From NCBI GenBank assembly GCA_013399695.1, contig VXAU01004372.1, positions 9,264-73,263 on the forward strand: a stretch of 64,000 nt of DNA, read 5' to 3'. The stretch's first letter is position 1; each line of letters begins with the position of its first letter. The notes below the pieces were generated by a model, which was not told the origin of the DNA, did no database searches, and saw only the letters and a list, made by a program, of their open reading frames with translations. Position numbers and translations under genes: made by a program. Shown here piece by piece: positions 50,728-63,286 of the stretch. This DNA is from Formicarius rufipectus. Lineage: Eukaryota > Chordata > Aves > Passeriformes > Formicariidae.

Positions 50728-52861
50728 GTTAGTCTGATTTCCATGTATTTTTTCCTTATTGGATATAAATGTTTTCCAGTTTCTGATTTTATGGCATAAT
50801 AGATTAATTGTATAAGGCATAGTCCTTAAATAGGAATCAAACAAATCCGAATATAACCTGAAAATCCAAACACTTATATTTAAGAGAAAGAAATAATAAG
50901 TCCTTTTGATCAGCAGTTAGACTAGTTTTCCAAATCCTAACTGCTTGGACAGTATCCCTGGTCAACTGTGATATCCCTATCCCTAAAGGGTAGGATTTTC
51001 TGAGCTGCATAGCAGTGATCTAGTTTTGTTTCAGCTGACTAAAACAGGAATTACTGACGTTAATGAGAATAGGCACTGACGACATTGGAAAAACTAAAAA
51101 ATTATGATGTACATAAAACCCAAGGATTTAATTTTTTTAAATTGTTACTATGAAGTCATTCAGTACATAAAACCTGAGGTACAAACACTTACTGTAATGA
51201 ACTACCACTGAGCTGGAAGGCACATTTCTTACTTTTCACAAAGAATGTGCAAAATTGATGTTGTTATTCTAGCTTTAAATACCACTCAGGTCAACTTATT
51301 TTCAATTCTTGCTGCTTGCAATTAGCAGCCTTTCAATGAATATAGAATTCAGAGCATCTAATCTGAAATTTAGGAGAAACTGTAGTAATTTTGCATGGAA
51401 AAGAAAGGTCTTCATATGTTAAAAAATACTTCCAGTGACATTTGTCTCCCAATAAGTAGTTTGCATTTCTTCCCTGGAAGTCTATTTTATTGAAGGTAGT
51501 TTGGCAAGCAGATTAGAGTTCCATATCAGGTTCCACTACAGTATATCCAAATAAGTTGTTGTTAATCTGATGCTCTTCAAATACTTTTTTTCTACAAAAT
51601 ATTAAAAATTTCCTTTGAACAATAATTGGAATTTGGCCAGACCAAAATAAAGAAGAGGGTGCTGTTTTATTGTGCTTATTCTGTGTACCTCTGACTGTCA
51701 TCAGAGCAAAAAACACACAAGAGTAGGACTCTCAGGCAAGATATTAGACTAGATGGATATTTTATGAGATCTGTATTTTTAAGATTTCAAGTTTGTGATA
51801 AAGCTAAAGTGTAAACCATCAGATTGCTCAAATGCTTTTAAATCTTACAGATTTGATTTCAGCAAAATTTTGATACAGAGATTCATGTTTATTTGCATTT
51901 ATTATAGATTCTTTCCAGAATAGGAAAGAAGGATAGTTGTGTTCATTTTCTTCTGTTATTATGGATCTTATAAAGTACTTTGCTTTTCACATTACTTTAT
52001 AACACTCAAGATTTCAGAGTATGAAATCTAATTGGATTAACCCTTTTGTTGGGGAAATAAATAAAGTATTCTAGTTTTACAAAACCAGATATGTAGGGAA
52101 ATTAAAAAGCAAATAATAAAAGGAAAAGGTAAAGACTCGATATGCACTCAGTTATTTAAATATCCTGAGATTTTAGAGAAAGGTGAGTAGCACCAGCAAT
52201 GATTTTGTCTGGCATAATACGTGGATTGGCAATGATGACAGAAAATCTTCAGGATTATGCACCAATTTATTATTGGATGACATCATCTACTCTTTAAATT
52301 GTGTTAATGGCTAGCAATATCCAAAGAGCTGGGCCTTGCACAGCAAGTGCTTTATTCGTGAGTCTGCATAATCAAGAAAGCAGTGGTTCTCTAGTGAAGC
52401 AATAATGACTGATTAATGAAAATTATTTTCTGGACACATTTGACAAATAATGGAATCTAGTTTATGTTCATATTGGCTGTTGTTACCAGTAGTAATCATT
52501 CTAAAGCAAAATCCAACTCTGTTAACTCAATGGAAGACATTAGTGTGAAAAAAAAACAACCAGCCAAACAAACACCTTTAAGCAATTATTTTTAATTCAA
52601 GAGGATATATTGACATAAGGCTGTAACTTTGCCTTTCTGTAAGACAGGATTCCAGAAATATGCTAGTGATGCCACATGTGACCTGGTAAATTAGCATTTG
52701 CACAACATTTTGAGGAGTAAATGGCTGTTTGTTTTACTTTACACCTCTTCACACTAGTTATATTTACATAGTTTATTCTTTTAGTTAAGAAATCTTCCTG
52801 CGTGTTCATACTTTTGCTTTTAATTCTACTAATGCACTTTCCTGTCCTCTTCTTCCTACAG
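50728..52861 (+). other. LAMA2 intron 17 of window
   Basis: This AT-rich GT-AG intron shows nothing recognisable. Confidence 0.9.
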
Positions 52862-53080
52862 AACATTTATACAGTTAGCTTCTCCAAGCCTGGTTTTGTG
52901 GAACTGCAGCCTGTCTCTTTTGACATGGGCACAGAAATCAATCTCTCCTTCAGCACCAAGAGTGAGTCTGGAATCATCTTGTTTGGCACAAGTGGCACAA
53001 TTGTCCCCCCCAGGAGAAAACGCAGGTACAGTGGAAGGAAAACTGCCCCTCTGAGGAGAAAACGCAGACAGACAGGACAG
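52862..53080 (+). CDS. LAMA2: LAMA2 exon 18 of window (LG3 with doubled furin site)
   Basis: This exon has 219 bases, 73 codons and phase 0 at both ends. The acceptor is 'tcttcctacag' and the donor gtatga. It starts LG3 with NIYTVSFSKPGFVELQPVSF and continues through GTEINLSFSTKSESGIILFG. NLS is a potential N-glycosylation site. The second half carries two RRKRR clusters, at 53012-53026 and 53054-53068. Mammalian alpha-2 is cleaved by a furin-type convertase at a single RRKRR-QTGQ in LG3 (family knowledge), which corresponds to the second cluster here. The extra 14 residues come from a 42-base tandem repeat. Confidence 0.96.
53006..53080 (+). repeat. 42-base coding tandem repeat around the furin site
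   Basis: AGGAGAAAACGCAG occurs at 53012-53025 and again at 53054-53067, exactly 42 bases apart. Similarity extends upstream (attgtccccccc versus actgcccctctg) and, more weakly, downstream (YSGR versus QTGQ). The unit is a multiple of three, so the frame is kept. Confidence 0.85.
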
Positions 53081-54426
53081 GTATGAGTAATCTAGCAAAA
53101 GATAAAGAAAACGCACAATTATATTGAATTTCTAGTTGGTTTGTTTCAAGATAATGTCAGATGTTCATATTTTGGTTAAAATTTAGTGCCTGGCAATAAG
53201 TTATTTCTAGTGTTATCCTTTATCTGATGAAGAATCTGATAGAAGCACAGAATTGTTTTGTGCATTGTAGTAACTGTTTTTCTTACAGGTTTACAATAAG
53301 GCATCTAGTGTTTGTTGCTAAGCAGCAGATTTGGTGTTTTTGTCACATTCCAGGTTGTTTTTTTTAACCAAATCTAAATATTAGAAAATATTGTTCTTCA
53401 CTCATTCTGAGGGCTTGTACACTATTAAAGCTTGGAAAATCTCTCATTCCTCTTCACAGAGATAAAAATGAGGATCATTCTGGTTCCCCTGAGACCAAAA
53501 GAGGAAAAAAAAAAAAAAGAAAGCTGCCAAAAGTAATGTGAGATAAGCCTCTTGTTCAGGATCACTGCTATGGGATATATGACTCAAGTGCCTTGGTCTC
53601 ACCTTCTCTCCCATAAAACATAAATCTGCTGTATAAATCCACAGTGTCCCAAGTGACTAAGTAGTATAAGTGAGATTGCTTTTAGAAATTATTCAAATCT
53701 TGATTAAAGTCCTAACAGACAGACATATACTACAACAGCACTAAATAGAATGTTTTGATGCTTTCTTTTTTCAGAACTTCTGGGAAATAAAATTTCATTA
53801 TTCTCCTGTCTGCCTATTTTGGAAGAGAACTGTCAGTAACATATTGCAGTGACAGCACATTATAATGGCTCACCTGCATGACATTAACTTCAGAGCAGGG
53901 GCTCCTTTATCATTTCCCAGCTCTTCAGGTCACAGAAGTGAACATGACCGCTTATTGCTATAGTAACTGGAGTTTAGATCCTGAAATTACTACAGTGTGA
54001 TATTGTTGCTAGAGTAACTACTAGCATGGTTTGCCAGCCTCCAAACTCAGAACTCATGCTGAGATCAATGCTGTTCAGGGCTTGATGGGTTTAAGGCCAC
54101 TTATTGTAAAAAAAAAAAAAAAAAATCAGAAAAATTATAAGTTAGGAGCCTCCACCCTTCTCTGAACATAAGTATGCAGAGAGTTAAATCTTTTGTTGAG
54201 GTTTTCCATCATGACCTCATTTTACCCGTTACTCATTACAAAAATGCAAGAGTCTGAATGTTGTAGCAGCAGCAGCACCAGCAGAACTGAAACAACAGTC
54301 TTTTCTGTGATGAGCAAATTAATAACTGGTAGAAGCCAATAAAATATACACAACTAATGTAAAACTAAATGAAATAATTTCCTTCCAAATGTAACTTACC
54401 TTTTCATATCAACATAAACATTGCAG
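53081..54426 (+). other. LAMA2 intron 18 of window
   Basis: This GT-AG intron has poly-A runs at about 53506-53518 and 54108-54125. Nothing else is recognisable. Confidence 0.9.
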
Positions 54427-54575
54427 GCCTACTATGCAGTGTTCCTGAACAGAGGTCGACTAGAAGTGCACATCTCCCCTGGGATGCGGGATCCTCACAG
54501 AATCACCATCAGACCAGAAGCTGGCAAGTTTCACGATGGCAGAGCACACTCCATCCGGATAGAACGAACTAAAGG
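54427..54575 (+). CDS. LAMA2: LAMA2 exon 19 of window (LG3)
   Basis: This exon has 149 bases, starts in phase 0 and ends two bases into a Gly codon (GG|G). The acceptor is 'aacattgcag' and the donor gtaaaa. It encodes AYYAVFLNRGRLEVHISPGM followed by RITIRPEAGKFHDGRAHSIR. 'LNRGRLEVH' and 'HDGRAHS' are LG strands shared with alpha-2. Confidence 0.96.
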
Positions 54576-57339
54576 GTAAAAAAAAGCTGGAAGGGCTACA
54601 GACTCCACAGCACAGCTAATTCAACAAAGCAAATGTATTGATGTCTCTGGCAATCCATGTAAAGGCTTCTGCTGAGACAAAAAAATGTAGCATAATTCCA
54701 TCATTATCCAAAAACTTTTAGAAGTTTCTGATAGCACTTATTGTTCTGCAGAGCTGGGTTTACATGCTTTCCCAGGCTGTCAGCCTGGTCTTTCAGAGGC
54801 TTGCATTTGTCTGAATTAGCATCTTTAACCTTTTGATTCTTGACAAATATATTTTGTTCATGGAATCTGTAAACCAGAAATGTTGCTATGGTGCATTAAA
54901 TGACCTTGTCAGGACACGTAGAAAAACTAACCATTTTCAACGAGTGTAGCCTGTAGTCTTTTTGAAATGTCATGTGCTGGTATATGTACATGCAGTTACA
55001 GTGGTGCTCAGCTAAATATGCTAAAACAGTGAAAACATACAGTTCCACAGTCATTCTTCTTGGAAAAGCCATAGAGTCCTTCTCAGACCATGTTGTTTTA
55101 AATAGAATTTCACTTAAATTCCTTTGCCCTTTCTCAGACAATGTAAAAATTTCTTATTACACTTCACCATTCAGAAAGTGATTAGAAACAGCACTACTGT
55201 AGTGTGTAGGATTCAAGCAGTAAGTATTATTTATGGCCTGGAATAGCCCTTCTTCCCAGCAGAGTTTACTAAAAACATTTGAACATACAAATGTGTTCTT
55301 GTGGACAATCAGTGAATAAGTGCACTATGAAAAATGTTCTGTTTTTTTTTTTTTTTAAATCAGAAAAATATGTGACACTCAGCATGTTACACAATTCACT
55401 TATTCTAGCACACTGAAGACTAGACTTCACCCTCTTACCCCCACAGCACTGTAGCCTTCTTGAGCAACAGTTCCCATCTGTCTAGTCCCAAGGTGCCTTT
55501 CTGTTCACTCTGTAATTTGCTTTTCTTTGCTTTGTCCTTTAACAGTATAATTTTCTGAACTGAATTTCTGCTGTATTGTTACAATCATCTTGTAAATAAT
55601 ACCTTCAGTCAGTATGTCTCTACTTCAGTGACTTAGGTCAAACCATAAATTCTTTGGGAAAAAAAGTTATTTTTGAAATGGATGACTGCCTCTTGTGATG
55701 CATTTTGTGTCACCATGACAGAACATGAATACACAGGTAATAATAAAAAGCGCTAAACAGAACAAGTTCTTTTAAGCAGTGCTCTAGTAGGTACAGTAGC
55801 TTGACCTCGTAAGGGTACATGTGAGGGTACATCAAGGCACAGCTGCTGTACAATGCTATCCAATGATATGCTCCGTATTTTCAAAGTAACTTTGTTACAA
55901 AACCAATTGTCTGAACTCTGCAGTTTCTGTAACCTACAATGGATGTGAAAAGATATAAATTAAGATTAACCCTTCCCCTGCTCATCACAAACTCAAGTTT
56001 TATTTTACTACATATAAGGAATACCATGTGAAAACTCTTCAGAGAGGTAATTGGCCATATTATCATGAAGTATTTGCTTTCTCTTTCAAGGTGATTATAG
56101 GCTACTATGTACTAGTGTACATCATTGCATGGTTCTGCTTGGACCCAGAATGTTTCCCATGGTTAGCTATGGCTCCATGCCTACCATGCAGCAGCACAAA
56201 AGATAAGTATTGACAGTCTGATTTCCCTACACTTCCTCTGAAGGCAGTGGAGAGAAGTGTCTTCTGTGGGATACTACACAGAACCTAAATTAGTCTGTTG
56301 CTCTGAACTACCTCCAGAGAAATCTCTCTCCTTCTGTTTCCTAGAGATTGTCCTGGAAGATAAATCTCTTACTACCTGCTTTCTTCAACCCTTTGAAAAA
56401 TTAATCACTTTTCTATTCTGCAACTTTCTAGACCAAATGAATCAATCCAAAACTATGAGGAAACCTGATGGTTTGCATGTAGTACAGCAGTTACTTTACA
56501 GAAAACAAGTCTCTTTTCAATAAGTATTTTCAGTATTCAGTTGCTAACGTATGTAATTATAGTTAAGGAAGAACACTGGAGTTCAGTATAATTTTGCAGC
56601 TGACAAAAATTAGATCATTTGCCAGAAACTGATTGGTCAGCTAGTGGTGCTGTACTTCAGAGGCTTCTGCCTTCCTCTGTTCAACCTTAACAGTACTTTT
56701 CATGGGACTGGTTTGTCTTTGACTTGTGCCATGTGAATTCCTCATGGGAATGAGTTATACTACCTGTATCAGTACATGGTGAACAATCAGCAATTTTCCT
56801 ACTCCACCATCGCCCCCAGGAAAAGCTACCAGATCTTTAAAAAGTGTACAGTATGTCTCTGTGGTTGGTCCTGCAGTCAGAGGAGGCTGTAGCAGTGCTT
56901 GTGCCCCAGCAACAAGAAAATAACTTGTACAAACTGGGAAATATGGAATCAAAACAAAATGTGACCCTGTGCTGTTCCCTTCCCACTGACCTCTAGAAGA
57001 TCTAGGTCAGATCTACCATGACAGTACAGCAGGCTTGACCCTCACTGTGTCAGTGTTTCCACACCACAAACACTTCTTCCTATGCAACCACAATCTGGTA
57101 TTGTCCCTCCACTGCTTAATTTTGCTAAGCTTTGTCAGACAACTACCAGGAAGCATAGCAATAGCTGAAAATCCTCTTGTGGTTAATATGCTTTTAATGT
57201 GAGCTGCTAATTACATAATTTGGGTTGCTCAGTGTTACGGCTGGTGTAGAAGTAAATGGGGCCTATAAAGGTGTGATTTCAATACAAGCAATAACTGGAG
57301 TAAAATAGCTATTTCTTTGCTTTCAAATCTTTTTCACAG
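54576..57339 (+). other. LAMA2 intron 19 of window
   Basis: This GT-AG intron has poly-T near 55340-55355. Short chance open frames near 54896-56952 show no family resemblance. Confidence 0.9.
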
Positions 57340-57513
57340 GATGTTCACTGTTCAAGTCGATGAAGACAAAGTCCAGACTCAGAGACTGCCTTCAGACCAG
57401 CCTATCTCTGTTAAGAAGCTCTTTGTGGGGGGTACTTCTCAGTTTGAGACTGCACCTTTCAGAAACATACCACCATTTGAGGGCTGTATATGGAATGTTG
57501 TCATTAATGCCAT
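57340..57513 (+). CDS. LAMA2: LAMA2 exon 20 of window (LG3)
   Basis: This exon has 174 bases. One base completes Gly, and it ends two bases into an Ile codon (AT|C). The acceptor is 'ctttttcacag' and the donor gtaagt. It encodes MFTVQVDEDKVQTQRLPSDQ followed by PISVKKLFVGGTSQFETAPF and NIPPFEGCIWNVVINA. 'LFVGG' and 'FEGCIWNVVIN' are typical LG elements, the Cys being one half of the LG3 disulphide. Confidence 0.96.
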
Positions 57514-58292
57514 GTAAGTGTCACTGATGCCAACAAATGTCCAGTTAAGGAGGTCAGGTTAACGACCTTGGTGGCCATTGTGGCAAGTAATCATACTAGC
57601 AGCAAATCCTAGGATATAATCTGTTTCTTTTAAATGCTCTTCCTTGTTTTTGTCTTCAATATACTCTCCAAAGGCTGTGCAATAATGAACCATTTTACAG
57701 ACAGACAAACGCTGCGTATTTATCCATAAAGTCAGAAAAATTCTACAGTAACACTTCAGTAGGATGCGCATCAGCAATAGGTATTTGTGGTATTCTATAA
57801 CACTGTATTTTAATTAAGGTTCACCACCAAGAAAATACAAATTCTGAGAACCAACATGGAAATCAATTTGACTTGTGGAAAGTGCAGTAATCTGGGAGGA
57901 ACATTTAAGTAAAAAGAAAGGGAATGGTGAATAAAGTAAAACCTCTGTAGAAAGTTCGAATGTAAATCTTTCACAAGTCTGAAGTACCTAAATTAGGATC
58001 TCATCACCCCACACCACTGTGCATCAGATGGGACTTCTAAGCAATGTGATTGAAACCACCTGGGCTGGTAATGCTTGCCAAAGTGGATGCCTGTCTCTCT
58101 GCACTGACTGTAGGAAGAAAAAGACTATCACCTCTCATTAAAGTGTTCTGCTTCTGTATCTACAGGATGGGATGAACTCTGGCTTTTGTTGTCCTGTGAA
58201 ATTGCACTGCAGGAAATAACTAGTCTTTATAAGTAAATGGTAAAAAGGCAGAAAAAGTAATAATAGACATCAATTTCTTTGTGTGTTCTCAG
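57514..58292 (+). other. LAMA2 intron 20 of window
   Basis: This short GT-AG intron shows nothing recognisable. Confidence 0.9.
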
Positions 58293-58506
58293 CCCCATGG
58301 ACTTTGCTCAACCCGTGTCATTTGAAAATGCAGATATTGGCCGATGTCCCACTCTAGAACCAGAGGTTAGGCCACCTGAGGAAGAAGATAAACCAACTCG
58401 TGCAACAGTCCTGATCCAACCTGAGCCAGACACTAATGGGGAGAAAGAAGGGCCAAGGATTCCTCCTGCTTCTCCTTCTCCAACACCATCTCCATCTTCA
58501 GCACTT
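58293..58506 (+). CDS. LAMA2: LAMA2 exon 21 of window (LG3 end and linker)
   Basis: This exon has 214 bases. One base completes Ile, and it ends in phase 0. The acceptor is 'gtgtgttctcag' and the donor gtaagt. It begins PMDFAQPVSFENADIGRC, closing LG3 with its last Cys, then turns into the LG3-LG4 spacer: an acidic/proline stretch (PPEEEDKPTR), VLIQPEPD, and a tail of alternating Pro and Ser (PSPTPSPSS). The spacer is the least conserved part of the chain; in mammals it is also Pro/Thr-rich. O-glycosylation is plausible but not shown. Confidence 0.94.
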
Positions 58507-60997
58507 GTAAGTGTAGATCACTTAGATAGGTAAAGTTTGAAAAGTTTCTTCCTCTGAGCAAAATTGAAAGGCTAGCCATCAAGAATAATGAAGCACTTTG
58601 CCACAAAAATAGAAACTGTTCAGCATGATACTGTAAAAGGAACACCTTGTTGCAGTTCAGTAAAACCTGTGGATAATGGAAAACTGGTTGATAACATTTG
58701 CTTGTATTATCACAACAGTAATTTAAAGCATTATATAGTGTTAAATTCTCTTTGGCTTGCGTACTTACCATAAACCCTTACACTTCTGGATGTAAGCCAA
58801 CTTAGATCTGCATGGGGTTGGAAGGGAAATTTTCCTGTGGGAAATCCATGTCATTATGATATTTCATGTGCTGTTCTCTGATGTGCACGATAACAGCCAT
58901 GTTAGTGACAAGAGGAAGAAAAAGGTAAACCAGGTCTGTTTGATATGGCAATTCCTCCACTTTTATTTTATAACTTTAGTCAGGAGATTTACAAAATGAA
59001 ATCCCAGTCACTGCTAAATTGAGCTTAACTGTTGTTACCAGTAATCTTAAATAGCTAAATAATGGCAGGCAAGTTTAAGAAAGAAGCTTCTTCTGTCACA
59101 AGTATAGCAGTTTTATAAGTCAATGCAACATTTTATTATCCTGAAAATATATGCTTAGATATCTGAATATTAAAATGAATAATATATGCACTGGAAGATG
59201 ATATTAGGGGCAAAATTCTTCACATGCTGTTTACCTGCATACAACCCACAGGTTTATTTAGGCTATAGTTCAGTATGAGGTTTCCAGAAAGTGTGAAAAA
59301 ACTGCACATTCCCCCGTTAGAAGCCTGTTTACACTATCAGAATTTACGCTACCATAATAAGACAGGTTTGAGAAGTTAACAACTATAATATTTAACTTTC
59401 CTTTTTATATAGATAGTAAATACAAAAGAGTAATTTCAAAAGTTTCTCACAGATTGACTTCAGAAGATCTTTTTACCATTTTGGGAGGTGCTCCAATACT
59501 AGGTCAAGTTTAATCTTTGTTCCTGTTTCACACCTTCTCTCTGACACAACATTACAGAACGCCAAATTTGTTTATATTGGGTTTTCCTATGTGACCCAGA
59601 GATTAATATTATCTATTAATTACAAGAAGGACACAATAAAATCCACTGCAAAAACAGATGAGATTTTCAGTGAGGCTGTAAGTCCATAGGTGAGAGATAA
59701 ATGTACCTGAATTCATTGCCACTGTCACTCACAGTTATTAGACTAGTTTTCAGAATTCGTATCTGGTTTTCCTTGGACATAAGTAGGATTTCTACAAAAA
59801 ATGTACAAAAAGAGCTCCAAAATCCCTAAGTCATTAAGGTTAATTTTGAGACTCATGGCCACCTTTGTTGGCCAGGTATTTATGTCACAGCTTTGTCTAG
59901 AAGAACTTGTCAGGCACTACTGAAGTCTCCACATCATATGGAGCCATCTGTGTGCCTTAAAATGGGAGTTTTGGGTTCAACATAGGCAAGCTTCACCTTA
60001 GTTATTATGGTACCCCAATCCCCAGAGTTATAAACATCAGCCTTTTAATGCTCTAGGGCAGCGGTTTTGATTTGTTCCCACAAGGTGGAGTAGTTGTAAC
60101 ATAAGGGCTCTGATGTAGCTTTCTGTTTGGAGTTGAAAGCAAATTTACAGTACACTGAGGCTGCCATAGGAAGATAAGGATCCAAGCAACAACAAGGTGA
60201 AAAGGATTGTCCAGTTTAATGCTCACTGCAGTGAAGGAATGCAGATATAGTATCCCTTGATCAAGCCTTACAAACAAAACAAAAAAAAACCACAGAAACA
60301 CATGAAAGAGCAAGCACACACATTCTAAGAATAAAAACATTAACTTTTGAATAACAAAATTTTCTCATTGATATCGGAAACTTGTCCCATTTTAACTCGG
60401 TGAGTTCTGTATGTCAGCATATCTAAAGCCATGATAATTTGAAACAGGAATTTAAAATAAAGATCTGAGTAAAACACCATTACTCCACTTCTCTCTTGAA
60501 AAAAATTGAAACTGTTAGTATGTTGAAGTCTTGAAAGTATTTTAAATAAGGTGAGGTTTTGGATAGTTTACATTCATGCTAGTAAGTTCTCCAAAGTATT
60601 TTTCAGGGAAATGTTGCAACAAATAAGTAATTACAGTCTGATAAAGAGGTAACACTCATATGAGAGTAAATACAAAATCTCAAAGTAGAAAGACTGTGTA
60701 TGGAAAATATACAGTAGAAAAAAATATTTTCTAATAATAGGCTTAAATAAGGTATCTGTTCTATTTAAGGCCTTTTAGGACTTTGTATTATCCATCTGCA
60801 TGAAAAAGGTGAGGGCAGTTTAATCTCAAATGTGACAAAAACCTACCCTCTACTAAAAGCAAGAGAAGATCTAGGAGTAAGACAGTTGAGAAACAGCACT
60901 TATCACCAGTCTGCTGTTCCTGCTTGCTATGGATGCCAAATGTTTCTCAGCACTGGGTAACTGCTGCTTCTGCCTCATGTTATTCACTGCTTCTCAG

Positions 60998-61057
60998 GAT
61001 TCGCTTGCCACTGAAATGAAGAGCGCCAGCATTACTTCTGCATCTGACTCCATGATG
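60998..61057 (+). CDS. LAMA2: Candidate cassette exon in the LG3-LG4 linker (unproven)
   Basis: These 60 bases are open in the LAMA2 frame. They are preceded by a good acceptor (ttattcactgcttctcag) and followed by a weak donor (gtatct). Both flanks are phase 0, exactly matching the exons on either side, so inclusion would add 20 Ser/Thr/Ala-rich residues (beginning DSLATEMKSA) without disturbing the frame. The start resembles that of exon 22 (GATTCGCTTGCC versus GATTCCTGTGCC), so it could be a partial exon copy. I know of no equivalent in mammals. Chance occurrence is quite possible. Confidence 0.3.
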
Positions 61058-62966
61058 GTATCTTCCACTATTTCTTCATGCATTGCTGCTTTGTTTTATT
61101 AACAGTATTCAGTGAACTGTGGGGACTACTTCAATGCTCCCTTTTTACACTAACTGCTTTTTTTGGTAATTGCTAATACAGCAAATGAGAAGATAGGAAA
61201 TGTGTGACAGTCCACCAGTGGGCTTCTCTGTTCTTCATTTTCACTGCCATGCAGACCCAGCTTCTTGACCTACCAGTCTAGTCCCTGACATATGACCAGA
61301 CTGAAGTACAGCTGAAGAGTTCAGTCTTGAAGCTTTTGTGCAATATGGAAGATTATTAAGCAGCCAGGACACATTAACACCATTCCTGAAAATGCAAAAC
61401 TGAGATATTTTCATACAAGCTGAAGATCTATGCTCAGTGCACAGTCTTCTAAAGCTGGCAGTCCTTTGGAAGAACGAAAGCAAACACAGGCTTGTGAAAA
61501 AAATCTGGAAGTATTTTAAACATGCCCTACTGATTATTTTTTCCTTTTAGTTTTTTTCCTTTAAAAGCTTCAAATTTTAGCAAGTTCAAATGCCATTGAA
61601 AGTATTATATGCATAGTATTAATATTAGCATAGTTGTTAAACTCCTAGATAAGCCTGTAAAGGTTAAAATAATTCAAAACATTACCCTGAATTATGGGAA
61701 TATGATTTCTTTTCCTAGCTAGTGGTCGCTGGAAGACTGATATCACACATTCATAACCTCACTTGATCCTATTGAATTTTCCCCATTTTTTCCAGCCATT
61801 GCATATTGATGTGTACTTGTCACAATGCATGGTGTTCTACTCCATCATATTCAAACCAGAGCATTCATTATGGAAAACTAATTTTTATAAGTGCTCTATA
61901 CTGTTGTTAAGATTTTTGTGATGTGTGAAAGCAAAAAATACAATATTACTGAATGAGTGAGAGTGGGAAAGAAATTTCCTCTTTGTGGCTGAAATCTCAG
62001 TGCCCGAGTCACTCATGACATTTTCAAAATGTTTCAGAGAAAGAACTCTTTGAAAGCAAGGCACCACACCTTGTGCTCTGCAGGTCCCTGCTGAGTCAGG
62101 GCTCAAATAAGAGACTGTTGCCGAGACAAAATGATAGCAGACACAGTGCTTAAAAACAGAGCTTGAAGCTATCAAAGTTTGTTTTTTTCCCCAGTGGTAT
62201 TGTTCTGATATTGTGTTGTGTTAGATCCTTTGAGTAGTTTCTTCACAATACTCTCAGTGGGAGGCAAAAGTTAGACATGAGTAGGAGCTGGTAATTATCA
62301 TGGTCTCACATTGCCCCAGGCACCCCTATACAAGAGCTTTAAGGCCAAAGATTAAAAGACCTGGTGAAATTAGAAGGAGAAAATTATAGTGGAGAGAATA
62401 TATTTTACCGTGCTTTGTTGCACCACTAAAAGATTAATGGAAGTGGAATGGATGGGGAGGGATTTCTTTCTTTACTCCCTGGGTAATGTGTCTGCATTAG
62501 ACAGCTTAGGGAATTCAGCGGTTGTAACATCTATCCATCAGCTATTTGGATTCCCTCATTGTTTTGGGGGGGGCTTTCAGCAGCACCAGGGGGACCAACA
62601 GCACATTAAACAAAGAATACAGTTATAAAACAATATAAAGAAGTGAAATGGAGGACTCGTTGACAGGTGCAGGATCTGAAACTACTTTTAACTCATTATT
62701 TTTAAGGTGACTGTATTTCAAGTCAACAACAAAGCATCGTTTTGAAATTTAGATCTTGCTTCATTTATGTAAGAGGGCATCCTACTGTGTAAAACTCAGT
62801 TATATGAGCTAAGAGTACACTGAGCTGCCTGGAAATCACTTAAGGCTCTTGTAAATGTCCACTGATGAATGCATGAAAGCAGCGATGTTCATATATTGCT
62901 TTTATTTGCTTTTACAGCTAGCTTAATGAGCTCTGCTTTTACACCAGCTTCCTGCCATATTTTACA

Positions 62967-63002
62967 TATATATATATAAAATATATATTTTATATATATA
63001 TA
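62967..63002. repeat. 36-base perfect AT palindrome
   Basis: (TA)n arms flank an AAAATATATATTTT core. Each of the 18 base pairs is self-complementary about the centre at 62984/62985. Confidence 0.9.
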
Positions 63003-63173
63003 CTTTTATAACTTTAGCTAGTGTGATGAGACACCAACACATGGGAAAATTGCAGGGCCTGTCTCTCGACTAGGTAGAATGTTCTGTCCTGAATAGTTGG
63101 AAGACTCCCAGCATATACACAGCTGAGGCAGATATAAAATATAAAGTTTGTGTGATTGCTGTATATTTTGCAG

Positions 63174-63286
63174 GATTCCTGTGCCGCTGGCACAGAACCA
63201 TCCATTTTGGAAGGTGGCAAACAGTTTGGTCTTTCAAGAAACAGCCACATTGCAGTTGCATTTGATGACACCAAAGTGAAAAACAG
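63174..63286 (+). CDS. LAMA2: LAMA2 exon 22 of window (LG4 start)
   Basis: This exon has 113 bases, starts in phase 0 and ends two bases into an Arg or Ser codon (AG|). The acceptor is 'tatattttgcag' and the donor gtacat. It encodes DSCAAGTEPSILEGGKQFGL followed by SRNSHIAVAFDDTKVKN. 'KQFGLSRNSHIA.AFDDTKVKN' is nearly the mammalian LG4 opening as I recall it. LG4-5 bind matriglycan on alpha-dystroglycan; most of LG4 and all of LG5 lie past the window. Confidence 0.96.

Larger units (their letters stand above)
58507..63173 (+). other. LAMA2 intron 21 of window (linker intron)
   Basis: This 4.7-kb GT-AG intron contains a possible extra cassette exon at 60998-61057, a seven-or-more-G run near 62566-62573 and a 36-base perfect AT palindrome at 62967-63002. 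No other element is recognised. Confidence 0.85.
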
